Source: Comamonas odontotermitis
GTDB lineage: Bacteria; Pseudomonadota; Gammaproteobacteria; Burkholderiales; Burkholderiaceae_C
Reading direction: 5' to 3'
DNA: 64,000 nucleotides
NCBI RefSeq assembly: GCF_014207855.1
Contig: NZ_JACHKZ010000019.1
Coordinates: 18,711-82,710, forward strand
In this document: positions 49,130-58,703 of the stretch, one piece after another
Layout: every line of letters begins with the position of its first letter
How positions within the stretch are numbered: position 1 is the first letter of the stretch
The notes under the pieces: generated by a model
The model's database searches: none
Seen by the model: the letters and a program-made list of their open reading frames with translations, nothing else
Told to the model about the DNA's origin: nothing
Made by a program: the position numbers and the translations under genes

Positions 49130-49665
49130 GGGGCTCCTCAATGAAGGCCAAAGCCGATCTGGCCTGGCATGGAGCCCATTGTCTGCAGAAGCAGCGCCGA
49201 TCCCAAGCGCATGGCATGCCCTGCGGGAGTCGGTTTTGGCAGATATCCAGATGCGGCATATTTGCCTGCAGATAGAAGCTCATAGCCTGCACGAAGACAG
49301 GCAAATACAGCAAGCCGCGTCAACCGCCCTTCAATTTCCTTCAAATCACGGAAGTGCTGCGCGTCTACTGCGGTCTGTTACCGGCCGTTTGGTGGCAATT
49401 GACGTGGTTTGCCCGAGGGAGACGAGCGCTGCTGGATGAAATGCCACAGAAGTGCTTCAATTGCCGCAACAGGACTGGCAGGATTTGGGAGCTTTTAGCG
49501 CCATGGCGATGTATTCAATCCCGAGTGGCATTTACGGGTATTTCGGACTGCGCACAAGAAAGCGCTACATCAGCGAGAAGTCCGGTGCTTGAACCAATCA
49601 GGGAAGTCGGCCCACGATGTATTCCGTGGGCCCAAGGCAGATGGCGCGATGTGGGAGTGTTCCCG
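49130..49665. other. 536-bp spacer with no convincing gene
   Basis: Several frames of 60-120 codons cross this stretch on both strands, but none has a motif or good start. A perfect 8-bp hairpin GGCCCACG/CGTGGGCC (49609-49632) stands near the end. It should contain the bioB promoter. Confidence 0.4.
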
Positions 49666-49669
49666 CTAG

Positions 49670-49828
49670 GGAACCTCTGCAAAACCCTCGCCAGATGGGA
49701 TGGACGCGGATCGGGATGAGCCGCAAGGCGTCTTTTGAAGGCGAGCCGTAGCTATTGGCGAGGAAGACAACGCAGCGGATCGCCCGAGACCGCGTTCAGA
49801 CCACGGCAGGGAGTTTTGCAGAGGTTCC
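49670..49828. mobile_element. MITE of about 159 bp with CTAG target duplication
   Basis: Left end GGAACCTCTGCAAAAC and right end GTTTTGCAGAGGTTCC form a 16-bp perfect terminal inverted repeat, extended with a few mismatches to about 23 bp (ending CTCGCC/GGCAGG). The element is flanked directly by CTAG on both sides (49666-49669 and 49829-49832), fitting the YTAR target preference of IS5-type elements. There is no transposase frame inside, so it is non-autonomous. Confidence 0.8.
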
Positions 49829-50233
49829 CTAGGGCGAGGCAGGGGCCGCCTCGTCCTGCAACTCTTCAAAGAACACGATGCGATTGCCAAACGGGTCGGC
49901 AATGCGCAATTCCTGCATGCCCCAGGGCATGCGCTCCAGCCCTGGCTTGGCGTTGCGGTAGTTCTTGGCCAGCAAGGCCTGCTGGAAAGCCGCCAGCCCC
50001 GGCCATTCAATGCGCACATTGGCGCCGGGGCTTGCATCCCCATGATGCTCGCTCAGGTGCAGGATGCAGACGCGGCCATCCTGGCCTTTGAGGCTCACTT
50101 GTTGGTAGAGCGGGAAGTCATCGCCAAAACGGTGCGTCCAGTCTTGTGTAAAGCCCAGAAATGCCTGGTAGAACTCGACAGCCTTGGCTTCATCAAAGCT
50201 GCGCAGTACGGGAATGATGGGGTTGCTCAGCAT
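49829..50233 (-). CDS. VOC-superfamily (glyoxalase/bleomycin-resistance-like) protein
   Basis: 134 residues forming a glyoxalase/VOC fold: IIPVLRSFDEAKAVEFYQAFLGF at the start, then WTHRFGDDFPLYQQVSL, VCILHLSEHHGDASPGANVRI, and DPFGNRIVFFEEL near the C-terminus. Metal-ligand-type His and Glu residues are present, but the substrate is unknown. The stop codon TAG is made by the CTAG target duplication of the adjacent MITE, so the natural C-terminus may have been changed. ATG 50233 has no strong Shine-Dalgarno. The second VOC gene is 86 bp upstream on the same strand. Confidence 0.82.
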   Translation of the reverse strand: MLSNPIIPVLRSFDEAKAVEFYQAFLGFTQDWTHRFGDDFPLYQQVSLKGQDGRVCILHLSEHHGDASPGANVRIEWPGLAAFQQALLAKNYRNAKPGLERMPWGMQELRIADPFGNRIVFFEELQDEAAPASP

Positions 50234-50319
50234 GGCTAATACCTTGATTCGCTATCATTTTTGCTATGGTGACGCTTGCAGACAGGCGCAAGCGGCAGAT
50301 GGGGTAAGAGCCGCCCCCT

Positions 50320-50787
50320 TCAACCCAGTGCAGCAATCACCTCGGCAGAGGCTTGTACCAACTCGATCAGCACGCCTTCGCCGGCAATGGGAAACTCATC
50401 ATTGCTCTTGGGGTGCAGAAAGGTGATGTCATAGCCCGCAGCGCCTTTGCGGATGCCACCTGGCGCAAAACGCACACCGTTGGCAGTCAGCCATTGAACA
50501 GCGGCAGGCAGATCATCGATCCACAGGCCGATGTGGTTGAGCGGGGTGGCATGCACAGCCGGCTTTTTCTCGATATCCATGGGCTGCATGATGTCCACTT
50601 CCACCTTCATGGCACCTTTGCCCATCGCCAGAATGTCTTCATCCACATTCTCTCGCTCGCTCTGGAAGCTACCCGTCTGCTCCAGCCCCAGCATATCCAC
50701 CCACAGCTTTTTCATGCGGCCCTTGTCGGTGCCACCGATGGCGACTTGCTGAATACCTAAAACTTTGAACGGGCGCGCTTGTGACAT
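50320..50787 (-). CDS. VOC-superfamily protein, second of an adjacent pair
   Basis: 155 residues from ATG 50787, with AAGGAG about 10 nt upstream. A VOC fold with [76 protein letters not shown] and [12 protein letters not shown]. The pattern resembles methylmalonyl-CoA epimerase and glyoxalase-type proteins, but metal ligands alone cannot give the substrate. It is the upstream gene of the pair with 49829-50233. Confidence 0.85.
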   Translation of the reverse strand: MSQARPFKVLGIQQVAIGGTDKGRMKKLWVDMLGLEQTGSFQSERENVDEDILAMGKGAMKVEVDIMQPMDIEKKPAVHATPLNHIGLWIDDLPAAVQWLTANGVRFAPGGIRKGAAGYDITFLHPKSNDEFPIAGEGVLIELVQASAEVIAALG

Positions 50788-51170
50788 ATATATGTATCTC
50801 CTTGAACAATACCACTGGGCGCATCCCTGGGCGCGCCGCTGCCACCATTGTGCCAAGGCTTTGCTGTCACATGCCTGACTACGCAATGCCCCCTGCCACC
50901 CTGTCAGACGTCACGCCCTTCCCTGCGATGTGCCGCAGATTACGGGATTGACAGTAGATGCGAACCAACCGCCTCCATCTTTGTAAGAATTAAAAATCAG
51001 CAACATTTTTTGAAAAAATAGTAATAAACTATCTCTAGAATAGCGTCCATCAACTCCAAATATGAGCATCGACTCAATTTGCAACCGCCATTTTTGAAGA
51101 CACTCCACTCCATGCAAGGCCCAAGTACCTGTCAATGCCCTCAACAGGCTGAGCAATTGGTGACTCAGCC
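50788..51170. other. Spacer between VOC gene and GGDEF/EAL gene
   Basis: About 383 bp with no convincing gene. The right part (50980-51060) is AT-rich with TTGAAA and TAATAAA-like hexamers and probably holds the promoter of the GGDEF/EAL gene. It should also contain the leftward promoter of the VOC pair. Confidence 0.4.
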
Positions 51171-53771
51171 ATGGCAGTAGGTACGACCATGGACTACTAT
51201 GCCTCGCAACGCCCCACCGCCTCAGGCACGGCGGCGAGTGGCACGGCGGACTCACATTGGCGACGCAGTCTGCGCACGCTGCGCAGTATCTGGCCCTTCA
51301 TTGCGCTGGCGCTGGTACAAGCCACATTGGCGCTCATCAGTCTGCAGACGCTCAGCGCACTGCGCTCCTTCAGCACGGGAGAGAGCCAGTGGAGCAAAGG
51401 CCAAAAGGACGCCATCTATGCCCTGAGCCATTACGCCACCACAGGCGATGTCAACGCTTACGACCAGTTCATCAAGGGCCTCAGCGTTCCCCTGAGCGAC
51501 TTGCAGGCCCGCAAGCTGCTTGAGGCGCAAGGCAGCAAGGCCGAACCCCAGGCATCACTGCTGCTCGAACAAGGGCGTAACGATCCCCAAGAAATCAACG
51601 AACTGCTCTGGCTGACGGGCTACTTCAGAGACACGGCCCTGGTCGGCCCCCTGCTGGACAAATGGCGCGCCAGCGACAGCGCATTGATGGAGCTGCAAGC
51701 CGTTGGCAACTTGATTCATGCCAGTCTGCAAGCCAACGCCCCCACCTCCACGCAACAGCAAGGCTGGCTGACCAAGATCAATGCCCTGCAATCCCAGCTC
51801 GCGGCGATCGAGCAGGACTTCTCCAGCATCCTCAACACATCGGCGCGCAAGCTCAAGGCAAACCTGCTGTGGCTCAACATTGGTGGCGCCCTGCTCATGC
51901 TTGTGCTGCTGATGTGGCACACCAGCCGTCTCAAGCGCGATACCGAACAGGTGGAAAACACCCTCGACATGGTGAGCCAGCGCGCCACCACCACCCTGGC
52001 TGCGATTGGCGACGCCGTCATCACCACCAATGCGGCAGGCGACGTGCTTTATATGAACAAGGCCGCCGAACAGTTGCTGGGCGCCAGCCTTCACCAGCTT
52101 TTCATGCGCAACCTGGCCGAGCGCATGCGCACCCCGCCAGCAGAGCTCGAAAGCTACCTGGTCCAGGACGCGATCCTGGATGCTTTGAGCGGCAAATCGC
52201 TGGTCAATGAAGCCATATTCACCATTTACGACAGCCACCGCCGCGCACGACAGGTAAAAATGGCCTACACGCCGCTTGGAACGCATACCGGCACCACCGA
52301 GGCAGTCTTTGTTTTCCATGATGTAAGCCAGGAGCAGACCTTCATCCGCGAGCTGGCTTGGCAAGCCACGCACGACCAGCTGACGGGCCTGGTCAATCGC
52401 TATGAATTCGAGCGGCGCCTGGGGCTGGTGTTGACCCAGCCGCACAAGCACGATGGCCCCGCTGGTGCCATCATGTATCTGGATCTCGACCAGTTCAAGG
52501 TCATCAACGACACCGGCGGCCACTCTGCGGGAGATGCCATGCTGCGAGCCATCAGCACCATGCTGCAGCATGGCCTGCGGGCAGAAGACACCCTGGCCCG
52601 CGTGGGCGGTGATGAATTCGCCATCCTGCTGGAAAACTGCTCCTTCGATCTGGCCAAGGAGCTGGCGGAGCAGATCCGCGATGCCGCGCAGCATCTGCGC
52701 ATCCAATGGGGAGAGCGCAGCCTCAGCTCAAGCATCAGCATTGGCCTCGTCAAACTCTGCGCACCCCTCGACTCGGTGGAAGAAGTCTTCCGCGTGGCCG
52801 ATATGGCATGCTTTGGCGCCAAGCAGCGTGGCCGCAACGCCGTGTATGCCTACGATCCGGCTGTAGATCAGGAAATTGCCCGCTATGTGGGCGAGATGGA
52901 ATGGGTGGAGCGCATCAAGACGGCGCTCGAAGGCGACCAGTTCATTCTGCACGCCCAGCCAATCCATGCTTTGAACAACAGTGCGGAGGCCGCTGCCGGC
53001 CATGCTCTGCATGTAGAAGTGCAGATACGCATGCGCATGCCAGACGGCAGCGTGATCAGCCCTGTGCACTTCATCCCCGCCGCAGAGCGCTATGGCCTGA
53101 TGCCGCTGGTGGATCGCTGGGTGGTCAACAAATCGCTGGAAACGCTGGCGGCCATGCAAAAGGCCTGGCATGTGATGCCCATCTCATGCTGTGCCATCAA
53201 TCTCTCGGGCACGACGCTGGGCGATGAAAAGCTGCTGGATTTTCTGCGCCACCAGATCGAACTGCATGGCATCAACCCGCGCATCCTGTGCTTTGAAATC
53301 ACCGAGACAGCAGCCATCACCCATCTGCCCAATGCAATCCGCCTGGTCAAATCGCTCAAGGAAATGGGCTGCAAGTTCTCGATGGACGATTTCGGCGCAG
53401 GCGTCTCGTCCTTCGCATCCCTGAAAAATCTGCCAGTTGATTTTCTGAAAATCGACGGTGCCATTGTGGCTGACATGCAGCGCGAACCCGCACACCGCGC
53501 CATGGTGGAAGCCATCAACCACCTGGGCCACGCGCTGGGCATGAAGACCATCGCCGAATTTGCAGCCACGCCAGAGATCGTGGAGATGCTGCGTGACATG
53601 GGCGTGGACTATGCCCAAGGTTATGCAACTGGTGCGCCCAAGCCCTTTCCGGGGGTGCACGCCTCCCCCGCCGCCAATGAGGCCGCTGCAGCAGCCGCCC
53701 CTGCTGCCGGTGCCAGGCTCGGCAGCCCTGCGCCAAACCTGCCGCTGTCCATGGCACGCGGCGTGATCTAG
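51171..53771 (+). CDS. Membrane GGDEF-EAL cyclic-di-GMP enzyme with PAS domain
   Basis: 866 residues. Two membrane segments (about 42-64 and 237-257) flank a periplasmic domain. PAS about 275-395, then GGDEF about 400-570 with an intact GGDEF motif in RVGGDEFAILLEN, so cyclase activity is possible. EAL about 585-830: DDFGAG, FLKIDG and ITETAAI are intact, but the signature Glu-Ala/Val-Leu is HVEVQIRM, so the third position is Gln and phosphodiesterase activity is doubtful. Start ATG 51171 or 51189. The last 40 residues are Ala/Pro-rich. Single gene followed by a terminator. Confidence 0.92.
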   Translation: MAVGTTMDYYASQRPTASGTAASGTADSHWRRSLRTLRSIWPFIALALVQATLALISLQTLSALRSFSTGESQWSKGQKDAIYALSHYATTGDVNAYDQFIKGLSVPLSDLQARKLLEAQGSKAEPQASLLLEQGRNDPQEINELLWLTGYFRDTALVGPLLDKWRASDSALMELQAVGNLIHASLQANAPTSTQQQGWLTKINALQSQLAAIEQDFSSILNTSARKLKANLLWLNIGGALLMLVLLMWHTSRLKRDTEQVENTLDMVSQRATTTLAAIGDAVITTNAAGDVLYMNKAAEQLLGASLHQLFMRNLAERMRTPPAELESYLVQDAILDALSGKSLVNEAIFTIYDSHRRARQVKMAYTPLGTHTGTTEAVFVFHDVSQEQTFIRELAWQATHDQLTGLVNRYEFERRLGLVLTQPHKHDGPAGAIMYLDLDQFKVINDTGGHSAGDAMLRAISTMLQHGLRAEDTLARVGGDEFAILLENCSFDLAKELAEQIRDAAQHLRIQWGERSLSSSISIGLVKLCAPLDSVEEVFRVADMACFGAKQRGRNAVYAYDPAVDQEIARYVGEMEWVERIKTALEGDQFILHAQPIHALNNSAEAAAGHALHVEVQIRMRMPDGSVISPVHFIPAAERYGLMPLVDRWVVNKSLETLAAMQKAWHVMPISCCAINLSGTTLGDEKLLDFLRHQIELHGINPRILCFEITETAAITHLPNAIRLVKSLKEMGCKFSMDDFGAGVSSFASLKNLPVDFLKIDGAIVADMQREPAHRAMVEAINHLGHALGMKTIAEFAATPEIVEMLRDMGVDYAQGYATGAPKPFPGVHASPAANEAAAAAAPAAGARLGSPAPNLPLSMARGVI

Positions 53772-53833
53772 AAATCCTCTTTGAACAGGTTCTTAGGCGC
53801 GGGCGCCTGGCTACTTCGGCCCCGCTCTCAAAA

Positions 53834-53860
53834 ACAAAGCCCGATGCGATCGGGCTTTGT
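53834..53860. terminator. Bidirectional terminator between GGDEF/EAL and ygiQ genes
   Basis: Perfect 12-bp stem ACAAAGCCCGAT/ATCGGGCTTTGT with a GCG loop, A-run before and T-run after, serving the two convergent genes. Confidence 0.92.
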
Positions 53861-53880
53861 TTTTGCGGGCCGCTGTGGGG

Positions 53881-56367
53881 TCAACCGGGTCTGCGCACCT
53901 TGCCAGGCTTGCCTGCCTTGCCGCTGACTTTGACACCTGCGCGCGGTGGCAAGCCCGTGTGCTGTGTCAGCATCTGGCCTGCCTTGGGCTGCTGCGCCGA
54001 GCGGAACCGGACATCGCCCTTGGGCTCTTGCTGGGCCTGCGGACGGCGAGGCGCCAAGGCAACCGCCTTGCCATCCTTGTTCACGGTGTAACCCAGTCCG
54101 CCGCCACCGGGCTTGGCCGCGGTGCTGTTCTTCTTGCGCGCACTCTGGTAGCTGCCATCCACCAGGGGCTGAAAGGTTGGAATCAGGTGGTGCTTGCCGT
54201 TACCGATCAGATCGGAGCGGCCCATGGCCTTGAGCGCATCGCGCAGCACAGGCCAGTTGTTCGGATCGTGGTAGCGCAGAAACGCCTTGTGCAGGCGCCG
54301 ACGCTTTTCGCCGCGCACGATGTCCACCGACTCCTCATCCGCATCGCGCATCTGACGCCGCACCTTGGTGAGCGTGTTGCGGCCGCTGTGGTACATGGCC
54401 GTCGCGGTGGCCATGGGACTGGGGTAGAAGGTCTGCACCTGGTCGGCGCGAAATCCATTCTTCTTGAGCCAGATGGCAAGGTTCATCATGTCCTCATCGC
54501 TGGTGCCCGGGTGGGCGGCAATGAAGTATGGAATCAGGTACTGCTTCTTGCCCGCCTCTTCGCTGAACTTCTCGAACAGCTGCTTGAAGCGGTCGTAGCT
54601 GCCAATGCCGGGCTTCATCATCTTGGACAGCGGACCGGTCTCGGTGTGCTCAGGCGCAATCTTCAGGTAGCCGCCCACATGGTGTTGCACCAGTTCCTTC
54701 ACATACTCGGGCGACTTCACAGCCAGGTCGTAGCGCAGGCCCGAGCCGATCAGGATCTTCTTGATGCCAGGCAGCTTGCGCGCGCGGCGGTAGATCTTGA
54801 TGAGCGGCGCGTGGTCGGTGTGCAGGTTCTGGCAGATGCCGGGAAAGACACAGCTGGGCTTGCGGCAGGCCGCTTCAATTTCGGGGCTCTTGCATCCCAG
54901 GCGGTACATATTGGCCGTAGGGCCGCCCAGGTCGGAGATGGTGCCGGTGAAACCCTTGACCTTGTCGCGGATATCCTCCACCTCCTGAATGATCGAATCC
55001 TCGGAGCGGCTCTGGATGATGCGGCCCTCATGCTCGGTGATCGAGCAGAAGGTACAGCCGCCAAAGCAGCCCCGCATGATGTTGACCGAGGTGCGGATCA
55101 TCTCCCAGGCAGGAATCTTGGTCTCGCCCTCGTGGCTGCCCTGCTCGTCTGCGTAACGGGGGTGTGGGCTGCGCGCATATGGCAGACCGAAAACCCAGTC
55201 CATCTCGGCGGTGGTGAGCGGGATGGGGGGCGGGTTCAGCCACACATCACGGGCCGTGGCACCTTCACCATGCGCCTGCACCAATGCGCGGGCATTGCCC
55301 GGGTTGGTTTCCAGGTGCAGTACCCGGTTGGCGTGGGCGTAAAGAATCGGATCGGCCTTGACCTGCTCGTAGCTGGGCAGGCGCAGCACCGTCTTGTCAC
55401 GCGGCGGCTGCTTGCCCTTGGCACGCAGCGAAAGATTGGGGACGAACTGGATGGGCTGAATGGCTGGCCCTGCCTCGGCATTCTTGAGGCTGCCAGCGCT
55501 TATGGCATTTGCGCTCAACGCACCTGAATCAGCGGCATCTTCCTTGGAGCAGGTCTGCCCCTGGGCTTCGGCCTGCTCGCTGGTCGTCATATACGGATTG
55601 ATGTGGGGTTCCACAACACCGGGCTCGTCCACAATGGTGGAATCCACTTCATACCAGCCCTCTTCCGATGCGCGGCGGAAGAACGCGGTACCGCGCACAT
55701 CGGTAATGCTTTCCACAGGCTCGCGCGCCGCAATGCGATGCGCCACCTCAACCAGCGCCCGCTCGGCATTGCCGTACAGCAGGATGTCACACTTGCTGTC
55801 CACCACGATGGAGCGGCGCACTTTGTCGCTCCAGTAGTCGTAGTGGGCGATACGGCGCAGGCTGCCTTCAATGCCGCCCAGCACAATGGGCACATCCTTG
55901 TAAGCTTCGCGGCAGCGCTGGCTGTAGACGATGGCCGCGCGGTCAGGCCGCTTGCCGCCTACGTCGCCAGGCGTATAGGCATCGTCCGAGCGGATCTTGC
56001 GGTCTGCCGTGTACCGGTTGATCATCGAATCCATGTTGCCCGCCGTCACGCCCCAGAACAGATTGGGCTTGCCCAGGGCCTTGAAGGCCTCGGCACTGTG
56101 CCAGTCGGGCTGGGCAATGATGCCCACGCGAAAGCCCTGCGCTTCCAGCACACGGCCGATCACCGACATGCCAAAGCTCGGGTGATCGACATAGGCATCG
56201 CCCGTGACCAGAATGATGTCGCAGCTGTCCCAGCCCAGCTGATCCATCTCGGCGCGGCTCATGGGCAGGAAAGGCGCCGTACCAAAACGCTTGGCCCAGT
56301 AAGGCTTGTAGCTGGTCAGCGGCTTGGCGGCACGCTCAAAAAAGGAGACGTCAATGGGGGCAGTCAT
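53881..56367 (-). CDS. ygiQ: YgiQ-family radical SAM protein
   Basis: 828 residues. An N-terminal B12-binding-like region (about 30-140: [32 protein letters not shown]) precedes the radical SAM core. The cluster motif is CFGGCTFC in [39 protein letters not shown] and the basic C-terminal tail are family marks. Function unknown. It is longer than E. coli YgiQ (about 740), with an insert of about 60 residues around 280-330 ([22 protein letters not shown]), possibly a lineage insert. Single gene, convergent with the GGDEF/EAL gene. Confidence 0.9.
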   Translation of the reverse strand: MTAPIDVSFFERAAKPLTSYKPYWAKRFGTAPFLPMSRAEMDQLGWDSCDIILVTGDAYVDHPSFGMSVIGRVLEAQGFRVGIIAQPDWHSAEAFKALGKPNLFWGVTAGNMDSMINRYTADRKIRSDDAYTPGDVGGKRPDRAAIVYSQRCREAYKDVPIVLGGIEGSLRRIAHYDYWSDKVRRSIVVDSKCDILLYGNAERALVEVAHRIAAREPVESITDVRGTAFFRRASEEGWYEVDSTIVDEPGVVEPHINPYMTTSEQAEAQGQTCSKEDAADSGALSANAISAGSLKNAEAGPAIQPIQFVPNLSLRAKGKQPPRDKTVLRLPSYEQVKADPILYAHANRVLHLETNPGNARALVQAHGEGATARDVWLNPPPIPLTTAEMDWVFGLPYARSPHPRYADEQGSHEGETKIPAWEMIRTSVNIMRGCFGGCTFCSITEHEGRIIQSRSEDSIIQEVEDIRDKVKGFTGTISDLGGPTANMYRLGCKSPEIEAACRKPSCVFPGICQNLHTDHAPLIKIYRRARKLPGIKKILIGSGLRYDLAVKSPEYVKELVQHHVGGYLKIAPEHTETGPLSKMMKPGIGSYDRFKQLFEKFSEEAGKKQYLIPYFIAAHPGTSDEDMMNLAIWLKKNGFRADQVQTFYPSPMATATAMYHSGRNTLTKVRRQMRDADEESVDIVRGEKRRRLHKAFLRYHDPNNWPVLRDALKAMGRSDLIGNGKHHLIPTFQPLVDGSYQSARKKNSTAAKPGGGGLGYTVNKDGKAVALAPRRPQAQQEPKGDVRFRSAQQPKAGQMLTQHTGLPPRAGVKVSGKAGKPGKVRRPG

Positions 56368-56705
56368 GGGGCAGCAGTCATGTAAAGCACGCTCTGGCTC
56401 GGGCAGGCCACAGCAGGAACAGGCCCGATATTCTAGGTAAATAGCCCGTAGCGCGCTTTCATACGGGTATTGTTGCTATTAGTTTTATAGTTTTCGCAAC
56501 TTGCAGCGCAGGCGGCCAACAGCGAAAGCCCCCATACAGATATTGCGCTGCATCAATGTTCCGCACATTGTCGCATGTTTGACTCGAATCGCAAAAACCA
56601 AGGGCAGCCACTGCTGCCCTCTTTCAGTCTGTCAGTGGTGGCTCCATCAGCCCGGTATCCACCCTGTTTCAGACTCCAAACATACCGGATTGCGGAAAGC
56701 AACCG
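56368..56705. other. Spacer with a hairpin at 56601-56620
   Basis: 338 bp upstream of ygiQ. It contains the perfect 8-bp hairpin AGGGCAGC-CACT-GCTGCCCT, followed on the minus strand by TGGTTTTTG; it is about 85 bp past the 60-codon gene upstream and could terminate it. The short palindromic stretch at 56450-56495 (GCTATTAGTTTTATAG) resembles intergenic AT-rich motifs elsewhere in the window. Confidence 0.45.
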
Positions 56706-56888
56706 TTACCACTCTCCGCATTCGCGCACACGCTGCGCCAGATCCACATAGCCATCGTCATCATTGGCGCTGGGATGTGCAGGCAAGGCAGCCACAAGTT
56801 CGGTCGCATAAGCAGGCAGCTCCATGCCTGCTCGACCAAAGCCATGGTTGTTCAAGGCGTCCAAGTTGGTTTGCAGTTGGTGTTGCAT
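56706..56888 (-). CDS. Small protein of unknown function, 60 residues
   Basis: ATG 56888 follows GGGGAG with 6-nt spacing, a good ribosome site. The product MQHQLQTNLDALNNHGFGRAGMEL... is acidic with no membrane segment and no motif I recognise; the C-terminal part DDDGYVDLAQRVRECGEW is polar. A hairpin that could terminate it lies about 85 bp downstream. The strong ribosome site makes it likely real, but the evidence is thin. Confidence 0.5.
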   Translation of the reverse strand: MQHQLQTNLDALNNHGFGRAGMELPAYATELVAALPAHPSANDDDGYVDLAQRVRECGEW

Positions 56889-57106
56889 ATACGCTCCCCG
56901 AAAAAGATCTGTGTGAATAAAAGGGCTGAAGTTGATAAAAAAGAATCGAGGTAGACTCGCGCCTTGCCTCGTTGTCCCTGTTTGCCTGACGCTGTACACC
57001 GGCCTGGATGCACCCCGTCATTGAAACAATGGTATGTGTCTAACGCATGACGTTGCTGTCCCGTTGACGCCATCATGTTGTAAGCAAACATCTCTTTCTT
57101 CGTCCG

Positions 57107-57706
57107 ATGCCCTACACCCTGGCGCAAGCCGTCCATAGCGATCTGCTGATCAAGAAAAGCCGATTCATCGGCTGCGTGCAGCCCGTTGCAGACCGTGCGC
57201 AAGCCCAGACCATCGTGCAGCGTCTGCGCGCCGAACACCCCAGCGCCAACCATGTATGCTGGGCCTTGCTGGCAGGCGGTCAATCGGCAGCGGTGGATGA
57301 TGGTGAGCCCAGCGGCACCGCTGGCCGACCCATGCTCGATGTGCTGCGCCACCAGCAGCTCGAAGGCGCGCTGGCCACCGTGGTGCGGTACTTCGGCGGC
57401 GTCAAGCTGGGTGCTGGCGGTCTGGTGCGCGCCTACACCGATGCCATTGCCCAGGCACTGCTGCAGGCAGAAAAGGTGGAACGCCGGGCCATGGCCTGCC
57501 TGCAATGCAGCATTCCCTATGCGCTGGAAGGTACGCTGCGCCGAGAAATTGCACAGGCCCACGCCCAGTTGCTGGCCATCGAACATGCAAGCCAGGTGGT
57601 CGCCACCATCGAACTGCCAGCCAGCGCTGCCCCCGCCTTCATCGAGCGAATGAACGATCTGGCCCAAGGCCGCATTGGCTGGATCGATATACCCGACCTG
57701 CTCTAG
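57107..57706 (+). CDS. yigZ: YigZ/IMPACT-family protein
   Basis: 199 residues. The IMPACT domain is in residues 1-115: HSDLLIKKSRFIGCVQPV, EHPSANHVCWALLAG, VDDGEPSGTAGRPMLDVL and TVVRYFGGVKLGAGGLVRAYTDAIAQALL. The DGEPSGTAG signature is the family hallmark. The C-terminal DUF1949-like half follows. Function unsettled; in other organisms it is linked to translation. ATG 57107 lies close to the previous spacer without a strong Shine-Dalgarno. Single gene; the GAF gene is 150 bp downstream. Confidence 0.93.
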   Translation: MPYTLAQAVHSDLLIKKSRFIGCVQPVADRAQAQTIVQRLRAEHPSANHVCWALLAGGQSAAVDDGEPSGTAGRPMLDVLRHQQLEGALATVVRYFGGVKLGAGGLVRAYTDAIAQALLQAEKVERRAMACLQCSIPYALEGTLRREIAQAHAQLLAIEHASQVVATIELPASAAPAFIERMNDLAQGRIGWIDIPDLL

Positions 57707-57856
57707 CCTGGGGGAGCACCACCCGTTGAACAGCAACCACCGCACAACATTGCCGCTGGCGCGGTTGGGTCAACATACCTATTTTTGTGTTTAATATTCG
57801 TATCGTTAAATTCAAAAATGTATGCCTTTGCGCATCGTTATTGGCAGGAGTGATCG

Positions 57857-58468
57857 ATGGCAATTCATTTGTGGGACTATGCACCGGACGCCTTGGAAGT
57901 GGCGATGAGCGAGCTTTTGGTGGCCACCGCCGACAATGCAGATACGCTGATTGACCAGAACGTGAAAGAGGTGCTGCACGGCCTGCGCGAGCACCTGAAC
58001 ATGGATGTGATCTTTGTATCGGAAATCCGCGACGGCAGGCGCATGTTCAAGTACGTCAACCACAAGCCCGACCGCGCGCTCATCGAAACAGGCGGCGGCT
58101 CTTCGCTGGAAGAATCCTTCTGCCAATGCGTGCTGGATGGCCGGCTCCCTCGTCTGGTGCACGATGCCGCGGCCTACGCCGCACAAGCCCAGTTGCCTCC
58201 AACGCCCTTTCGGATCGGAGCACATCTGAGCACGCCCATCGTGCTATCGGATGGCCAAGTCTACGGCACGCTATGCTGCTTCAGCACCCAGCCCGACCCC
58301 AGTCTGCAGGAGCAGGATCTGCAAAAGCTCGAGTGCATTGCCAAATACACGGCCAAACGGATCGATGTACGCCGCAATCTTGAACGCGAAGCCGAAAGCG
58401 GCCAGTGGAAGCTCCAGCCCCTGGAGGACGGCCGCCCCACGCTGCCCAAACCCCGTGCGCGCACCTGA
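57857..58468 (+). CDS. GAF-domain protein
   Basis: 203 residues. A single GAF domain covers about residues 25-170: DVIFVSEIRDGRRMFKYVNHKPDRALI, SFCQCVLDGRLPRLVHDAA, IGAHLSTPIVLSDGQVYGTLCCFST. The C-terminal 30 residues are charged. GAF domains bind small ligands or chromophores; this one lacks an output domain, so it may act through a partner. ATG 57857 has GGAG-type purines upstream (GGCAGGAGTG). The spacer before it holds a TTTAATATTCGTATCG AT-rich patch that may be the promoter. Confidence 0.85.
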   Translation: MAIHLWDYAPDALEVAMSELLVATADNADTLIDQNVKEVLHGLREHLNMDVIFVSEIRDGRRMFKYVNHKPDRALIETGGGSSLEESFCQCVLDGRLPRLVHDAAAYAAQAQLPPTPFRIGAHLSTPIVLSDGQVYGTLCCFSTQPDPSLQEQDLQKLECIAKYTAKRIDVRRNLEREAESGQWKLQPLEDGRPTLPKPRART

Positions 58469-58565
58469 CCGGGCACCGGAAATACCGCAAGAGTCGCATT
58501 GCTGCCACGAAGCTGGAAAGCACACCGGAACGCACCTCTTCTGCGACTACAATAAGCCCCACTCT

Positions 58566-58639
58566 GCGGGTGTCGTTCAATGGTAGGACTCTTGCTTCCC
58601 AAGCAAATAACGTGGGTTCGATTCCCATCACCCGCTCCA
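58566..58639 (+). tRNA. tRNA-Gly(CCC)
   Basis: 74-nt cloverleaf. The acceptor arms GCGGGTG/CACCCGC pair, the anticodon loop is TTCCCAA (anticodon CCC), the T-arm has GTTCGATT, and an encoded CCA follows. It is transcribed rightward and a terminator follows at 58657. Confidence 0.96.
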
Positions 58640-58656
58640 GGATCAAAAGCAAAAAA

Positions 58657-58674
58657 ACGCGCCAGGTAGCGCGT
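58657..58674. terminator. Bidirectional terminator, tRNA-Gly/phaB
   Basis: Stem ACGCGC/GCGCGT with a 6-nt loop, seven A residues before and TTTTTT after. It serves the tRNA and, on the other strand, phaB, whose stop is 30 bp away. Confidence 0.88.
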
Positions 58675-58703
58675 TTTTTATTGCTGGTACTACCGTACGT
58701 CGC

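Noticed and set aside
49138..49344. Small minus-strand frame upstream of bioB
   Set aside because: It overlaps the bioB ribosome site region and has no family pattern.
53881..56367. B12-dependent methyltransferase instead of YgiQ
   Set aside because: The radical SAM motif CFGGCTFC and the KIAPEHTE stretch fit YgiQ; no B12 signature DxHxxG was found.
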